NCBI RefSeq assembly: GCF_003850245.1
Contig: NZ_CP031015.1
Coordinates: 2,604,001 to 2,668,000, forward strand
DNA length: 64,000 nt
Origin: Microbacterium sp. ABRD28
Lineage (GTDB): Bacteria > Actinomycetota > Actinomycetes > Actinomycetales > Microbacteriaceae
Direction of reading: 5' to 3'
Shown: positions 1 through 10,570 of the stretch, piece after piece
Layout of the letters: the number at the start of each line of letters is the position of its first letter
Numbering within the stretch: position 1 is the stretch's first letter
Notes under the pieces: model-generated
Databases searched by the model: none
What the model saw: only the letters and a program-made list of their open reading frames with translations
Told to the model about the DNA's origin: nothing
Position numbers and translations under genes: made by a program

Positions 1-161
1 TTTCGTGTCGGAGCCGGGCGACGGTGCGTCGCGAGCACACCCGACCCACGCGATGAGGCCGTTCCGCGCGAGGACGGCCGCATTGCGGATCGTGCCGCAC
101 GCGTCGCCGCCGCGGGCGACATTCGTGGTCAGTTCGCCGATGTTCGTGATGAGCGTCCCGC

Positions 162-165
<4 letters not shown>
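1..165 (-). CDS. hutI: Imidazolonepropionase, N-terminal fragment (cut by window edge)
   Basis: Imidazolonepropionase hydrolyses 4-imidazolone-5-propanoate to N-formimidoyl-glutamate, the third step of histidine breakdown. Only the first 55 codons lie in the window; the frame is open to base 1. The translation begins [14 protein letters not shown] and continues with an [17 protein letters not shown] segment, the usual HutI N-terminal beta-sandwich. The start is a GTG whose last bases form the TGA of hutU (GTGA overlap), so the two genes are translationally coupled. The metal-binding residues lie outside the window. Position directly after hutU supports the call. Confidence 0.85.
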
Positions 166-1823
<1,658 letters not shown>

Positions 1824-3398
1824 GCAGTCCTCCTCGTGGGTGATCGGTGACAGGGCGGATGCCGCGGCCCGGGCGATCGCGCCGGTGGAGACGAGGTCTG
1901 TGGCAGCCTCGATCTCGGGCGAGAGGAATCGATCGGGACCGGGACCGCCGCACGCATCACGCACCAGCGCGGCGACCGCGCCGGTGGCGGGTGCGGGCGG
2001 AAGGGGCGCGCGAAGCTGCTGCGCCCGCACCCCGACCATCACCTCGATCGCCAGGACACGGGCCAGGCCGTCGAGGGCACGACGGAGTTTGCGGCCTGCG
2101 GCCCAGCCCATCGACACGTGGTCCTCCTGCATCGCCGACGACGGGATCGAGTCCACCGAGGCAGGAGCGGCGAGGCGCTTGAGCTCCGACACGATCCCGG
2201 CCGCGCCGTACTGGGCGATCATGAACCCCGAGTCGACCCCGGGCTCGTGGGCGAGGAAGGGCGGCAGGCCCTGGTTGCGCGCCACGTCGAGCGCGCGGTC
2301 GGTGCGCCGCTCCGAGATCGACGCCATGTCGGCCACGGCGATCGCGAGGAAGTCCAGCACGTAGGCGATCGGTGCGCCGTGGAAGTTGCCGTTGGATTCC
2401 ACGCGACCGTCCGGTGTCACGACGGGATTGTCGATCGCGGCGGCGAGTTCGCGCGCGGCGACGGCGGAGGCGTGGGCGAGGGTGTCGCGCGCCGCACCGT
2501 GCACCTGCGGACTGCAGCGGAGCGAATAGGCGTCCTGCACCCGCGTGCACACGTCGGGATCGCGATGACTGGCGACGATGCCCGATCCGGCGAGGAGGGC
2601 CCGCAGATGCGCGGCCGAATCCCGCTGACCTGGGTGCGGCCGCAGCTGCATCAGATCGGCGGCGAAGACCGCGTCGGTTCCGAGCTGGCTTTCGATCGAG
2701 AGCGCCGCGGCGATATCGGCGGTGTCGAAGAGCATCTCCAGGTCGTGGGCGGCCAGGAGCAGCATCCCCAGCATCCCGTCGGTGCCGTTGATGAGGGCGA
2801 GTCCCTCCTTCTCCTCCAGGACGACGGGGGCGAGGGATGCCGCGGCGAGCGCCTCCCGCGCCGACGTGACGTGTCCGCCGCGCACCCGTACCTCGCCTTC
2901 CCCCATCGCCGCGAGCGCGACGTGCGCGAGGGGGGCGAGGTCGCCCGAGCACCCGAGAGAGCCGTACTCGCGGACGACCGGCGTGATCCCCGCATTCAGC
3001 ATCCCCGCGTAGAGCTCGACGACCTCGGCGCGCACGCCCGTGCGTCCCGAGGCGAGGGTCTGCAGGCGCAGGAGCTGCAGCGCCCGGATCACCTCCTCTT
3101 CGACCTCGGCTCCTGTTCCGGCGGCGTGCGAGCGGATGAGGCTCGCCTGCAGCTGGCGGCGTCGTTCGGGGGCGATGAAGGTGGTCGCGAGCGCGCCGAA
3201 CCCCGTCGAGATGCCGTAGTGCGGGCGCGGGTCGTCGGCGAGTCGCTCGATCAGGGCGCGGGAGGCGTCGACGCGCTCACGGGCGATGTCGTCGAGCTCG
3301 ACACGAGCGTGGTCACGGGCGACGGCGACGACCTCCGTCGGTGACAGCGGTGCACCCCCGATGGAGACGTGGGGGCGGGTCGAGGAGGGAAGCGCCAT
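1824..3398 (-). CDS. hutH: Histidine ammonia-lyase, in the same frame as hutU
   Basis: HutH deaminates L-histidine to urocanate. The residues before the HutU start number about 525, close to the usual 510. Seen: [15 protein letters not shown] near residue 61, the MIO-forming site [14 protein letters not shown] (residues 147-159), and [13 protein letters not shown] at the end of the family core. The tripeptide that cyclises is Cys-Ser-Gly rather than the common Ala-Ser-Gly. The ATG at 3398 is chosen because conserved sequence ([13 protein letters not shown]) follows it; the frame extends upstream to 3518 without family similarity. The right boundary given is the HutU start codon, since there is no stop codon of its own. 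Confidence 0.9.
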
Positions 3399-3453
3399 AC
3401 GAGCGATTCCACTCCCATTCGGCCCGGAGCGCAGGCGTTTCACGAAGGCGGTG

Positions 3454-3467
3454 TCTGAGATCCCAGA
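3454..3467. promoter_or_regulatory. Candidate hut operator (HutR/IclR type)
   Basis: TCTGAGATCCCAGA is the core of a 16-base imperfect palindrome (3453-3468) lying 56 bases upstream of the hutH start. It matches 12 of 14 positions of TCTGwwATwCCAGA, the motif I recall for the IclR-type hut regulator HutR of Corynebacterium resistens. The palindrome and its position are seen directly; the regulator assignment is inferred. An IclR gene is present at 15006-15779. Confidence 0.6.
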
Positions 3468-3486
3468 CTCGCGGCCGTCGGTGGGA

Positions 3487-5541
3487 TCAGTCGCCGGAAC
3501 CGAGGGCGGATGCGGCATCCGTCCGGCGGAACGAGGCGATGAACTCCGCCCCGCGTCCGGGTTCGCTTCGCACCGCGAGGGTCCCTCCCATCAGCTCCAT
3601 CAGGCTCCGGCTCAGAGCGAGCCCCAGACCCGTGCCCTCGTAGTGGCGTGCGAGCGAGGAGTCGGCCTGCTCGAACGGCTCGAAGATGCGCTCGAGATCG
3701 TCGGCAGCGATCCCGATGCCGGTGTCGATGACGGAGATGTCGACCCACGGCCCCCGGACGTCGGCTCGGACGGCGACTCGCCCGCCACGCGGGGTGAATT
3801 TGACGGCGTTGGACAGCAGGTTCAACAGCACCTGACGCGCCCGGACCGGGTCGGCGTCGACGACGGGGAGCCCGTCGGCCCGGTCGCGGGTGACGGTCAA
3901 GCCCTTCCCGACGGCGAGGTCGCCGGACAGACCGACCGCATCCCGGATGACCTCGCCGACGTCGACGGGTCGCAGATCGACGGTCAACTTGCTCGCCTCC
4001 GCCTTCGCGAGATCGAGGATGCCGTTGATGACCTCCAGCAGATGGCGCCCGCTGTTCTCGATCTGTTCGACATAGGCGCGCTGCTTGTCGGTGAGGGGGC
4101 CGTGGAGCTCCCGGCGGAGGATCGAGCTCAGACCGATCACCGCGTTCAGGGGGGTGCGGAGCTCGTGGCTCATCCCGGCGAGGAGTTCGTCCTTGGCCCG
4201 TGCCGTGCTCTCGGCGATGTCGCGGGCGACCCGGAGCGCCGCCTCGGTCGCCTTGCGCGACTCGATGTCGCGCGCGATCACGGTGGTGACGTCCTCGTCG
4301 TCGTATCGGCCGCGCACGAAGCTCGCCTCCACGTCGATGATCGCGCCGTCCCGGCGCAGGAGCTGCATGTCGACGGTCTTCCCGTCGGTCGAGGCCTGAC
4401 GGGCGAGCTCGCGAGACCCGTCGACGCTGTCAGGCGGGAGGAATCCGGTGATCGGAGCACCGAGGACGTCGGCATCCACGTCCGCCGCATCCACCAGGTT
4501 CCGCGCCGCGCGGTTGGCCAGCACGATCCGCCCGTCGTCGGTGAAGGTGACGATCGCGTCGGCGGCCCGCTCCACGATGAGCCGGTGCAGTGCCTCGCTG
4601 TGCGCCTGCCGCCGCTCGGCTTGAGCCCGGTCGCGATCAGCCGTGACCGCCTCCATCAGGCTCCCCACGGTCGCGGTCAGGGGCGCGAGGAAGTGCACGA
4701 ACTCCTCATCGAAACCACCGGGGCGATTGGCCAGGGCCACGACGCCCATCACCGCGCCGCCGCGGAGGATCGGCACGCCGAGGAACGAATCCAGCGGCGG
4801 ATGACCGTAGGGGCGGCCGGCGGCACGCCGATCCTGGAGCGGCTCGTTGGAGATCACGGGCGCCTCGGTGGTCACCACCCGCCCGAAGAGGGTGTCGAGG
4901 TTGTGGAACTCCATCCCCTGCGGTCCCGCCGCGCGGAACATCTCGCGGGTCGCGTCGTTCCAGGAGATGTCCGTCATCGCCCACGTGCGGAGGAACCGCC
5001 CGTCGGCGTCCTCGAGCACCTGGGCGATGAACCCGTAGGCGCTCTCGGTCGACGCCAGCAGGTCGGACAGCAGGCCGTCGAAGAGGGGCCCGACATCGGC
5101 CCCGGCGACGTACTGATCCTGCATCCGCGTGAGGGTGTCGAGCAGTTCGTTCGACCGGCGGAGCTGGGCGTCGACGGCGTGCAGCGTGGTGACGTCTTCC
5201 ATGACGCCCTCGAAGTAGACGATCTCGTCGTCGTCGTCGCGGATGGAGTGCGAGCTGATCCGCACCCACCGCAGCCCGCCGTCGCGCCGCCGGATCTGCA
5301 GGTCTTCGACGGGGATCGGCAGTCCTGCCTGCGCTCGGCGCAGGAGCCAGTCGCGGCGCGCGGGATCGGCGTAGATGTCGCGCGCGTGCAGCGACGCGAG
5401 ATCGTCGAACGATGCCACGCCCAGCATCTGCAGAAGCGCCGTGTTGCCGGCGAGGAAGCGCCCCGCCGGCGAAGTGCGATACACGGCGACGGGCAGACCC
5501 TCGACGATGTCTCCGAGGACGTCGAGGCTGTGATCGGTCAC
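3487..5541 (-). CDS. PAS-GAF-PAS histidine kinase
   Basis: Predicted soluble sensor kinase of 684 aa; no membrane segment is seen. Domains in order: PAS (about 1-120), GAF (about 135-295), a second PAS (about 315-430), HisKA with the phospho-acceptor in [15 protein letters not shown] (His459), and HATPase_c with N-box NLLSNAVKF (about 574-582), DTGIGI and GTGLGLALS. The GTG start overlaps the stop of the response regulator gene as GTGA, so the two are a coupled pair. The gene ends 88 bases before hutH. The GAF domain suggests a cytoplasmic ligand or redox cue; the ligand cannot be read from the sequence. Its output is probably the adjacent XRE-receiver protein. Confidence 0.9.
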   Translation of the reverse strand: MTDHSLDVLGDIVEGLPVAVYRTSPAGRFLAGNTALLQMLGVASFDDLASLHARDIYADPARRDWLLRRAQAGLPIPVEDLQIRRRDGGLRWVRISSHSIRDDDDEIVYFEGVMEDVTTLHAVDAQLRRSNELLDTLTRMQDQYVAGADVGPLFDGLLSDLLASTESAYGFIAQVLEDADGRFLRTWAMTDISWNDATREMFRAAGPQGMEFHNLDTLFGRVVTTEAPVISNEPLQDRRAAGRPYGHPPLDSFLGVPILRGGAVMGVVALANRPGGFDEEFVHFLAPLTATVGSLMEAVTADRDRAQAERRQAHSEALHRLIVERAADAIVTFTDDGRIVLANRAARNLVDAADVDADVLGAPITGFLPPDSVDGSRELARQASTDGKTVDMQLLRRDGAIIDVEASFVRGRYDDEDVTTVIARDIESRKATEAALRVARDIAESTARAKDELLAGMSHELRTPLNAVIGLSSILRRELHGPLTDKQRAYVEQIENSGRHLLEVINGILDLAKAEASKLTVDLRPVDVGEVIRDAVGLSGDLAVGKGLTVTRDRADGLPVVDADPVRARQVLLNLLSNAVKFTPRGGRVAVRADVRGPWVDISVIDTGIGIAADDLERIFEPFEQADSSLARHYEGTGLGLALSRSLMELMGGTLAVRSEPGRGAEFIASFRRTDAASALGSGD

Positions 5542-6104
5542 CGCACCGTCGCCTCGTCCATGACGGTGCGGATCATCGCGGCAAGCTCGTCGATGTCGAC
5601 GGGTTTCGACAGCACGCCCGCGCCCAGCTCGCCGGCACGCCGGAGGACGTCTGCACTCTGCGAGGCGGTGACGAAGATGATGCGAAGGTCGTCCAGCCCC
5701 TCGACGGAGGGCAGGCGACGGGCCACCTCCATCCCGTCGATCCCGGGCATCATGATGTCGAGGAACAGCAGATGCGGGCGCACCGCACCGCACCGCACCA
5801 GCCCCTCCCATCCGTTCGACGCGGACTCGACGGTCACCGCAGGATCGACGTCGGCCGCAGCCGCGCGCACCAGCTCCGCCGTGACCGGGTCGTCGTCGAT
5901 GACCATCACGACGAAGTCATGGACCACGCCGAGATCCGATGCGAGCTGCTCGAGGGATGACCGGTGGCGCGGCGTCGGCTCGCTGCGCCCGCGCTCCCAG
6001 GCGTTGATCGTCGGGAAGGAGACCCCGAGCCGTCTGGCCAGTCCCTCCTGGGTGTCGCCGCTGGCTGCGCGGATGCGGGCGACGAGCTCGGGGCTGCTGA
6101 TCAT
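5538..6104 (-). CDS. Response regulator with N-terminal XRE helix-turn-helix and C-terminal receiver
   Basis: Protein of 188 aa. Residues 8-60 form an XRE/Cro-type helix-turn-helix (TQEGLARRLGVSFPTINAWERGR). Residues 65-185 form a CheY-like receiver: acidic pocket VIDDDP (69-73), phospho-acceptor Asp116 in LFLDIMMPGIDG, Thr146 and Lys167 (LSKP). The order is the reverse of most response regulators, which carry the receiver first. It is coupled to the downstream kinase by a GTGA overlap and follows the glycosyltransferase gene by 37 bases. Likely role: a phosphorylation-controlled DNA-binding protein; the targets are unknown. The start is the ATG at 6104 with only a weak ribosome site. Confidence 0.88.
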   Translation of the reverse strand: MISSPELVARIRAASGDTQEGLARRLGVSFPTINAWERGRSEPTPRHRSSLEQLASDLGVVHDFVVMVIDDDPVTAELVRAAAADVDPAVTVESASNGWEGLVRCGAVRPHLLFLDIMMPGIDGMEVARRLPSVEGLDDLRIIFVTASQSADVLRRAGELGAGVLSKPVDIDELAAMIRTVMDEATVR

Positions 6105-6141
6105 GGTTTCATCTTACAAATCTTTATGAAGTTCACGGAAG

Positions 6142-7335
6142 TCATGCCATCGCCGCGACAGGGGAATCTGCGAGCAGCATCCGGGGGTCACGGGACAGGA
6201 TGCTGCCGATGTGCAGGAGATACCAGTCGACGACATCTTCGAGCGGCAGGCCCGTGGCCGCCACCCGGTTGTGCCGGACCACGTCCTCTCGCCGATCGGG
6301 GTCGTCGAGCAGCTCCCCCATCGCACGCGCGAGATCCGCATCATTCCCCGGCTCGAAGAACGACCCCGTGAAGCCCTCCTCCTCGATGAGATCCTCCAGG
6401 TCGCCGATGCGGGGAAGCACCGGCGGGCACCCGAAGGCCCCGGCCTGGTGCAGGACTCCGGAACTTCCGGTGGTCGCGGTGTACGGGAAGACGGTCAGGA
6501 CGGCGTTGCGGAAGAGAGGTTCCACCTCCTCCTCGGGCACGTAGCCGAGGAAGTCGACGTCGGGGCCGCCGAGCTCGTCGGCCACAGCGTGCAGGTAGCC
6601 CGGCGTGTTGGGGCTGTCGGTGCCGGCGATGACGAGACGAAGCTCGGGTCGGTCCAGAAGCCGGAACGCGCGGATGAGGCCCTCGACCTTCTTGTAGGTC
6701 CCGAATTTCCCGAACGTCAGAATCGTCCGAGTCGGCGTGGAATCCGGCGGGGCGGCGGCGGTCGCGAAAGACCCGTGCGGGGTGAGCGCCACATTCCCGG
6801 CCCGATAGCGGCGGCGCAGGATCTCGACGTACCTCGGCATCGTGGTGGTGACCAGGTTCGAGGTGAGGATCATCCTCGTCAGGCACCACCCCACGGCACG
6901 CACCAGCGCCTCCCCCGCCCGGTTGCTGCGGAAGCCCGCGGCGCCGAGATCCACGGTCTCCATGATGTTGTGCAGGAGCGTCACCACGGGGATCCCGCTC
7001 AGCCGCAGCAGCGCCGGGGTCATCAACCCCAGGGCGGCGGCCGGCTTCGACGACCCGAAGCTGGTGAAGTGGGCGTTGACGATGACGACGTCCGCCCGGA
7101 CCGCCCGGGCGGCCCGGAGGATCGAGAGCGGATTTCCGACGCTTCCGAACCGCCACGCACGGCGGATCTCCACCCCGTCGATGTCGGGGTAGGTCACCGG
7201 GAGGTCTTCCACGAGAGCCACCACCCGCACGCCGGGCTTGCGGCCGAGGGACGTGAGGAAGTGCAGGCCGTACTCGGCCAGGGTCGTGGGGCTCGGCGTC
7301 AGCGCCGTCACGACGGCGATCGTGGTGTCAGGCAT
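6142..7335 (-). CDS. GT4-family glycosyltransferase
   Basis: Predicted GT-B fold glycosyltransferase, 397 aa, cytoplasmic or membrane-peripheral. The C-terminal half has the GT4 pattern: ILTFGKFGTYKKVEGLI, then LVIAGTDSPN and VDFLGYVPEEEVEPLF, ending with a nucleotide-binding segment TTGSSGVLHQAGAFG in which the usual E-x7-E is altered. The N-terminal half carries HFTSFGSSKP and VVTLLHNIME, typical of acceptor-side segments. It overlaps the end of the upstream GT2 gene by 8 bases and belongs to the surface-polysaccharide run that starts at 14881. The sugar donor is not deducible. Confidence 0.85.
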   Translation of the reverse strand: MPDTTIAVVTALTPSPTTLAEYGLHFLTSLGRKPGVRVVALVEDLPVTYPDIDGVEIRRAWRFGSVGNPLSILRAARAVRADVVIVNAHFTSFGSSKPAAALGLMTPALLRLSGIPVVTLLHNIMETVDLGAAGFRSNRAGEALVRAVGWCLTRMILTSNLVTTTMPRYVEILRRRYRAGNVALTPHGSFATAAAPPDSTPTRTILTFGKFGTYKKVEGLIRAFRLLDRPELRLVIAGTDSPNTPGYLHAVADELGGPDVDFLGYVPEEEVEPLFRNAVLTVFPYTATTGSSGVLHQAGAFGCPPVLPRIGDLEDLIEEEGFTGSFFEPGNDADLARAMGELLDDPDRREDVVRHNRVAATGLPLEDVVDWYLLHIGSILSRDPRMLLADSPVAAMA

Positions 7336-8110
7336 GCGCGTACAGTCCTCTCGCGGCGTTCATCCGGATGCGGACGATCGAGGCCAGGAAGCGCACCGCC
7401 TCCTGCAGGGGGCGCACGGTCGAGCCCGGCGCGTCGTACCACCGCACCGGAACCTCCGCGACGGTGAGGCCCAGGCGCTCCGCCAGGTAGAGCATCTCGA
7501 GATCGAAGGCGAAACCGTCGATCGTGTGGACGGCGCACACCCTGCGCGCCGCGTCTGCGGTGAAGAGCTTGAACCCGCACTGGGTGTCGGTCACCGCGAT
7601 GCCCAGGCCCAGCGAGACGAGTCGGCGCAGGCCGGTGGTCATCGCCGAGCGGAGGACGGAACGGTTGTTGACGTCGGCACCGTGCGCGGCGCGGGATCCC
7701 ACCGCGACGTCCGCACCCGCGCGGAGCCGGGCGATGAGGCCGTCGATCTCCTGCACCGGGGTGGCGTTATCGGCATCGCAGAAGAGCACCATCCGACCGC
7801 GGGCCCCGGAGAACCCGCGGTGGACCGCCGCTCCCTTCCCGGCGTTCTTCGGCGCGCGCACGAGCCGCACGTTGACGTGCCCGATCAGCTCGATCAAGGC
7901 CGTCGTGGCGTCGGTCGATCCGTCGTCGGAGACCACGATCTCCCAGCACAGGTCGCGGGGCGCAAGATGCGCCACCCACGCGGCGATGGTCGGGATGATC
8001 CGCGCCTGCTCGTTGAAGGCCGGGATCACCACGCTCAGGTCGACGGGTCGAGAATTAGGGGTTTCGCGCCAGGCGACGCAGGCGGCGTAGGACGGGGATG
8101 GAGGGTTCAT
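7328..8110 (-). CDS. GT2-family glycosyltransferase, dolichyl/polyprenyl-phosphate glucosyltransferase-like
   Basis: GT-A fold enzyme of 260 aa. Seen: VDLSVVIPAFNEQARI at the start of the fold, VSDDGSTDATTALI, the DXD-like motif FCDADNATP and TDTQCGFKLFTADAAR, a segment typical of the ALG5/DPG-synthase branch that moves a hexose from NDP-sugar to a polyprenyl phosphate on the inner membrane face. There is no C-terminal membrane domain. The gene begins 7 bases after the flippase gene and overlaps the next gene by 8 bases, so it is part of the polysaccharide operon. A role in making a lipid-linked sugar for that pathway is inferred. Confidence 0.87.
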   Translation of the reverse strand: MNPPSPSYAACVAWRETPNSRPVDLSVVIPAFNEQARIIPTIAAWVAHLAPRDLCWEIVVSDDGSTDATTALIELIGHVNVRLVRAPKNAGKGAAVHRGFSGARGRMVLFCDADNATPVQEIDGLIARLRAGADVAVGSRAAHGADVNNRSVLRSAMTTGLRRLVSLGLGIAVTDTQCGFKLFTADAARRVCAVHTIDGFAFDLEMLYLAERLGLTVAEVPVRWYDAPGSTVRPLQEAVRFLASIVRIRMNAARGLYAHA

Positions 8111-8117
8111 CGTCTTC

Positions 8118-9401
8118 TCATTTCGCGGAAACGGTGGGTGTGGTGGGGTGGAGCTCGCCCGCGTGCGGGCGGAGGGTGGGGCGTCGCATCCGGCGGGACA
8201 CCACGAGAACGCCCTGGCCGGCGAGCGTGAGGGTCATGGTGAGCACCTGGAAGAGGATCAGGGACAGCGGGTCGGTGGCGAGGAACATCAGGATCGGCAC
8301 CTGCAGCACCGCTCCGCCGAGCAGCACGGCGGCCGTTCCCGAGCGGCCGGCGGCCAGATCGACGGCGGCGATGAACGTCGACGCCGACAGGACGGTGGCG
8401 CAGAGCACCGAGGGGACGAGCAGGACGGTCGCAGCGCCGTAGGCGGGGCCGAACACGATGCGCACCGCCTCATCGCCCACTGTGGCGGCAGCGATCACGC
8501 CGAGCACACCGAGGGCGCAGATGACGCCGCCGGCGACCAGGATGATGCGTCTGCGGGCGGCCGCGGTCGCGGCGGAGGCCAGGAGCGGAACACTCACCTG
8601 GATCACGGTCCACGCCAGGAAGTACAGCGATCGGCACAGCACCGCGGCCGCGGCGTACGCTCCGGCGGCCGCCGGAGCGAACAGCGCCTTGGCGACCACC
8701 ACATCCGCGTTGTTCACCAGTGCCTGCGCGAGGAGCATCATCGATGCCGAGGCCACTGCCGTTCCCAGCGCCGCGGCCGCCGTCTTGATGGAGCCGGACT
8801 CCGGACGCCGCGTCCAGGCGACGGCGGCCGATGCCAGGAACGACGCGAAGATCCCGAGGGCGGCGCCGATCGGGCCGAACCCCAACATGACGAGCGTCAC
8901 GGCGATGAGGAGCCGGACACCCGCTTCGGCGGCGTAGCTCGCGGCGACCCGCGTGAACCGCAGCTGCCCCTGCAGCAGCCCACGATGAACGGCCTGGAGG
9001 AAGTACACCGGCAGGCCGGCGGCGATGATCACGAAGATCCACGGTGATGAGGTGCGCAGCAGATCGGCGAGGATCCACGCTCCGCCCCCGAGGAGGACGA
9101 GGGCCGCGGCACCGGCGACCGACGCGGCGCGCAGCAGGACACGCCGGACCGCCGGCGCGCTCGCCGGATCCGCCGCGACCGAGCGCGAGGCGACCATCTG
9201 CAGCGTCGCAGCGACGACGCTCGCGGTGAGGACCACCGTGATGGCGAGGGCGACGTCTCCGAACTGCGCAGGGTCGAGGAGGCGCACGAGCACCACGTTG
9301 AGCCCGTAGTTCACCGCACTCACGGCGACCATGGTCAGGGAGAGGACCGACGCACCGCCCAGGAGTCCGGGACGCATCCGCGCCGACAGCGGGCGAGTCA
9401 T
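8118..9401 (-). CDS. Polysaccharide flippase-like membrane protein (MATE/Wzx superfamily)
   Basis: Protein of 427 aa made almost entirely of hydrophobic segments, consistent with 12-14 transmembrane helices. It opens with LSLTMVAVSAVNYGLNVVLV and LLDPAQFGDVALAITV, the pattern of oligosaccharide flippases (RLLSPAEFG-like). Such proteins move lipid-linked repeat units across the cytoplasmic membrane. The ATG at 9401 is chosen because it overlaps the stop of the upstream gene as ATGA; the frame is open further upstream but only as a shadow of that gene. Neighbouring glycosyltransferases and a pyruvyl-transferase-like gene support export of a surface glycan. Confidence 0.85.
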   Translation of the reverse strand: MTRPLSARMRPGLLGGASVLSLTMVAVSAVNYGLNVVLVRLLDPAQFGDVALAITVVLTASVVAATLQMVASRSVAADPASAPAVRRVLLRAASVAGAAALVLLGGGAWILADLLRTSSPWIFVIIAAGLPVYFLQAVHRGLLQGQLRFTRVAASYAAEAGVRLLIAVTLVMLGFGPIGAALGIFASFLASAAVAWTRRPESGSIKTAAAALGTAVASASMMLLAQALVNNADVVVAKALFAPAAAGAYAAAAVLCRSLYFLAWTVIQVSVPLLASAATAAARRRIILVAGGVICALGVLGVIAAATVGDEAVRIVFGPAYGAATVLLVPSVLCATVLSASTFIAAVDLAAGRSGTAAVLLGGAVLQVPILMFLATDPLSLILFQVLTMTLTLAGQGVLVVSRRMRRPTLRPHAGELHPTTPTVSAK

Positions 9402-10570
9402 GCCGTCCTCGCTGAGATCCACGCCCGCACCCGGCCGAAATCCTGCTGGGCGCGCACGGTGAGCCGATCGACCGCGGACTGCTGCTGCTCCCGGGTCTCT
9501 CGCGGGGCGGCGGCGATCCGGCGGAGCGGCCCGAGAACGGCGTCGGCGGAGAACGGCACCGAGAGGTCGACGGCGCGATCGACGGCGCCGATCTGGTGGC
9601 TGATCTCGCGGACCTTGGTGTCGTAGATCAGAGGGACGACCGGGATGCCGAGCTTGGATGCGGTGATGAGAGCGTGCAGTCGCTCGGCGACCACCACGTC
9701 GCAGGAGCTGATGATCGACGCGACGTCGCGGTGGTCCTCGGGCGCGTGCTCGACGACGGGGACGCCGGGGAGGGAGCGGGCGAAGGCACGCAGGACGGTG
9801 GCGTCGTCGTGCTCCTTCCCGCGGGACTGCATGGGCAGGAGGTGAAGCTCGATGGACCGCTCCGCCGCGAGCACCGTCAACGCCTCGGACAGCGCCCGCA
9901 TCGCGGCATCCCACAGCTCGGGTGCTTCGACATCGTGATTCAGGTTCAACGCGATGCGCCACGGCCCCGAGCCGTCGACGCGGTCGTCGTCGCCCCCGCG
10001 CAGCCAGCGAGGCGACACACCGAACACGGCATCGGTGGACGGACGGACGCGTCGGGCCGCGCCGATCCGACGGCACATCTCCAGCGAGGCCGCATCACGA
10101 ACGGTGACGAAGGAGACCGAGGCCAGAATGAGCCGCGCGAGAAGCCGCCCGCGGCGCGTGCGGAGGGGTCCGACGCCGATGTTGAGCATGGCGATGGGCG
10201 TGCGGCCGGCGAGCCGCGCACCCAGAACCACCGCCCAGATCATCAGGAGCGTGGCGTACCGCGGGCGGCGGGTCGCCGCCGACAGCTCCTTCAGAATGCT
10301 CCCCCCGGCGAACACGACGAGCTCGGAGGTCCACAGGTGGCGCAGCAACGACCACCGGTCGCGAGCGGTGTCGATGAGCGTGTACAGGTAGCGGTCGCCC
10401 AGCCGCGCGGCGGTGTCTGCCCGGTCGTAGGTGTTGATCACGTAGTCGTGGTCGTCGCCGAGCTCGTGGAGGAAGGTCTCGAGCAGAAGCTCGTCGCCGA
10501 TGTTGTGCTGCCCGTGGGTGCCGAGCAGCAGAATGCGACGCGGGTTCGAGCGGGATGCGTGAGATGTCAT
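9398..10570 (-). CDS. Polysaccharide pyruvyl transferase family protein
   Basis: Protein of 390 aa of the CsaB/PssM-like family, which transfers pyruvyl groups to glycans or has a related GT-B fold. Seen: an N-terminal RILLLGTHGQHNIGDELLL signature, ELVVFAGGSILKE, AMLNIGVGPLRTRRGR, and C-terminal VVVAERLHALITASKLGIPVVPLIYDTKV, the conserved segment of this family. It overlaps both neighbours by 4 bases. Pyruvylation of the exported polysaccharide is the natural reading in this operon, but substrate and linkage are unknown. Confidence 0.88.
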   Translation of the reverse strand: MTSHASRSNPRRILLLGTHGQHNIGDELLLETFLHELGDDHDYVINTYDRADTAARLGDRYLYTLIDTARDRWSLLRHLWTSELVVFAGGSILKELSAATRRPRYATLLMIWAVVLGARLAGRTPIAMLNIGVGPLRTRRGRLLARLILASVSFVTVRDAASLEMCRRIGAARRVRPSTDAVFGVSPRWLRGGDDDRVDGSGPWRIALNLNHDVEAPELWDAAMRALSEALTVLAAERSIELHLLPMQSRGKEHDDATVLRAFARSLPGVPVVEHAPEDHRDVASIISSCDVVVAERLHALITASKLGIPVVPLIYDTKVREISHQIGAVDRAVDLSVPFSADAVLGPLRRIAAAPRETREQQQSAVDRLTVRAQQDFGRVRAWISARTA

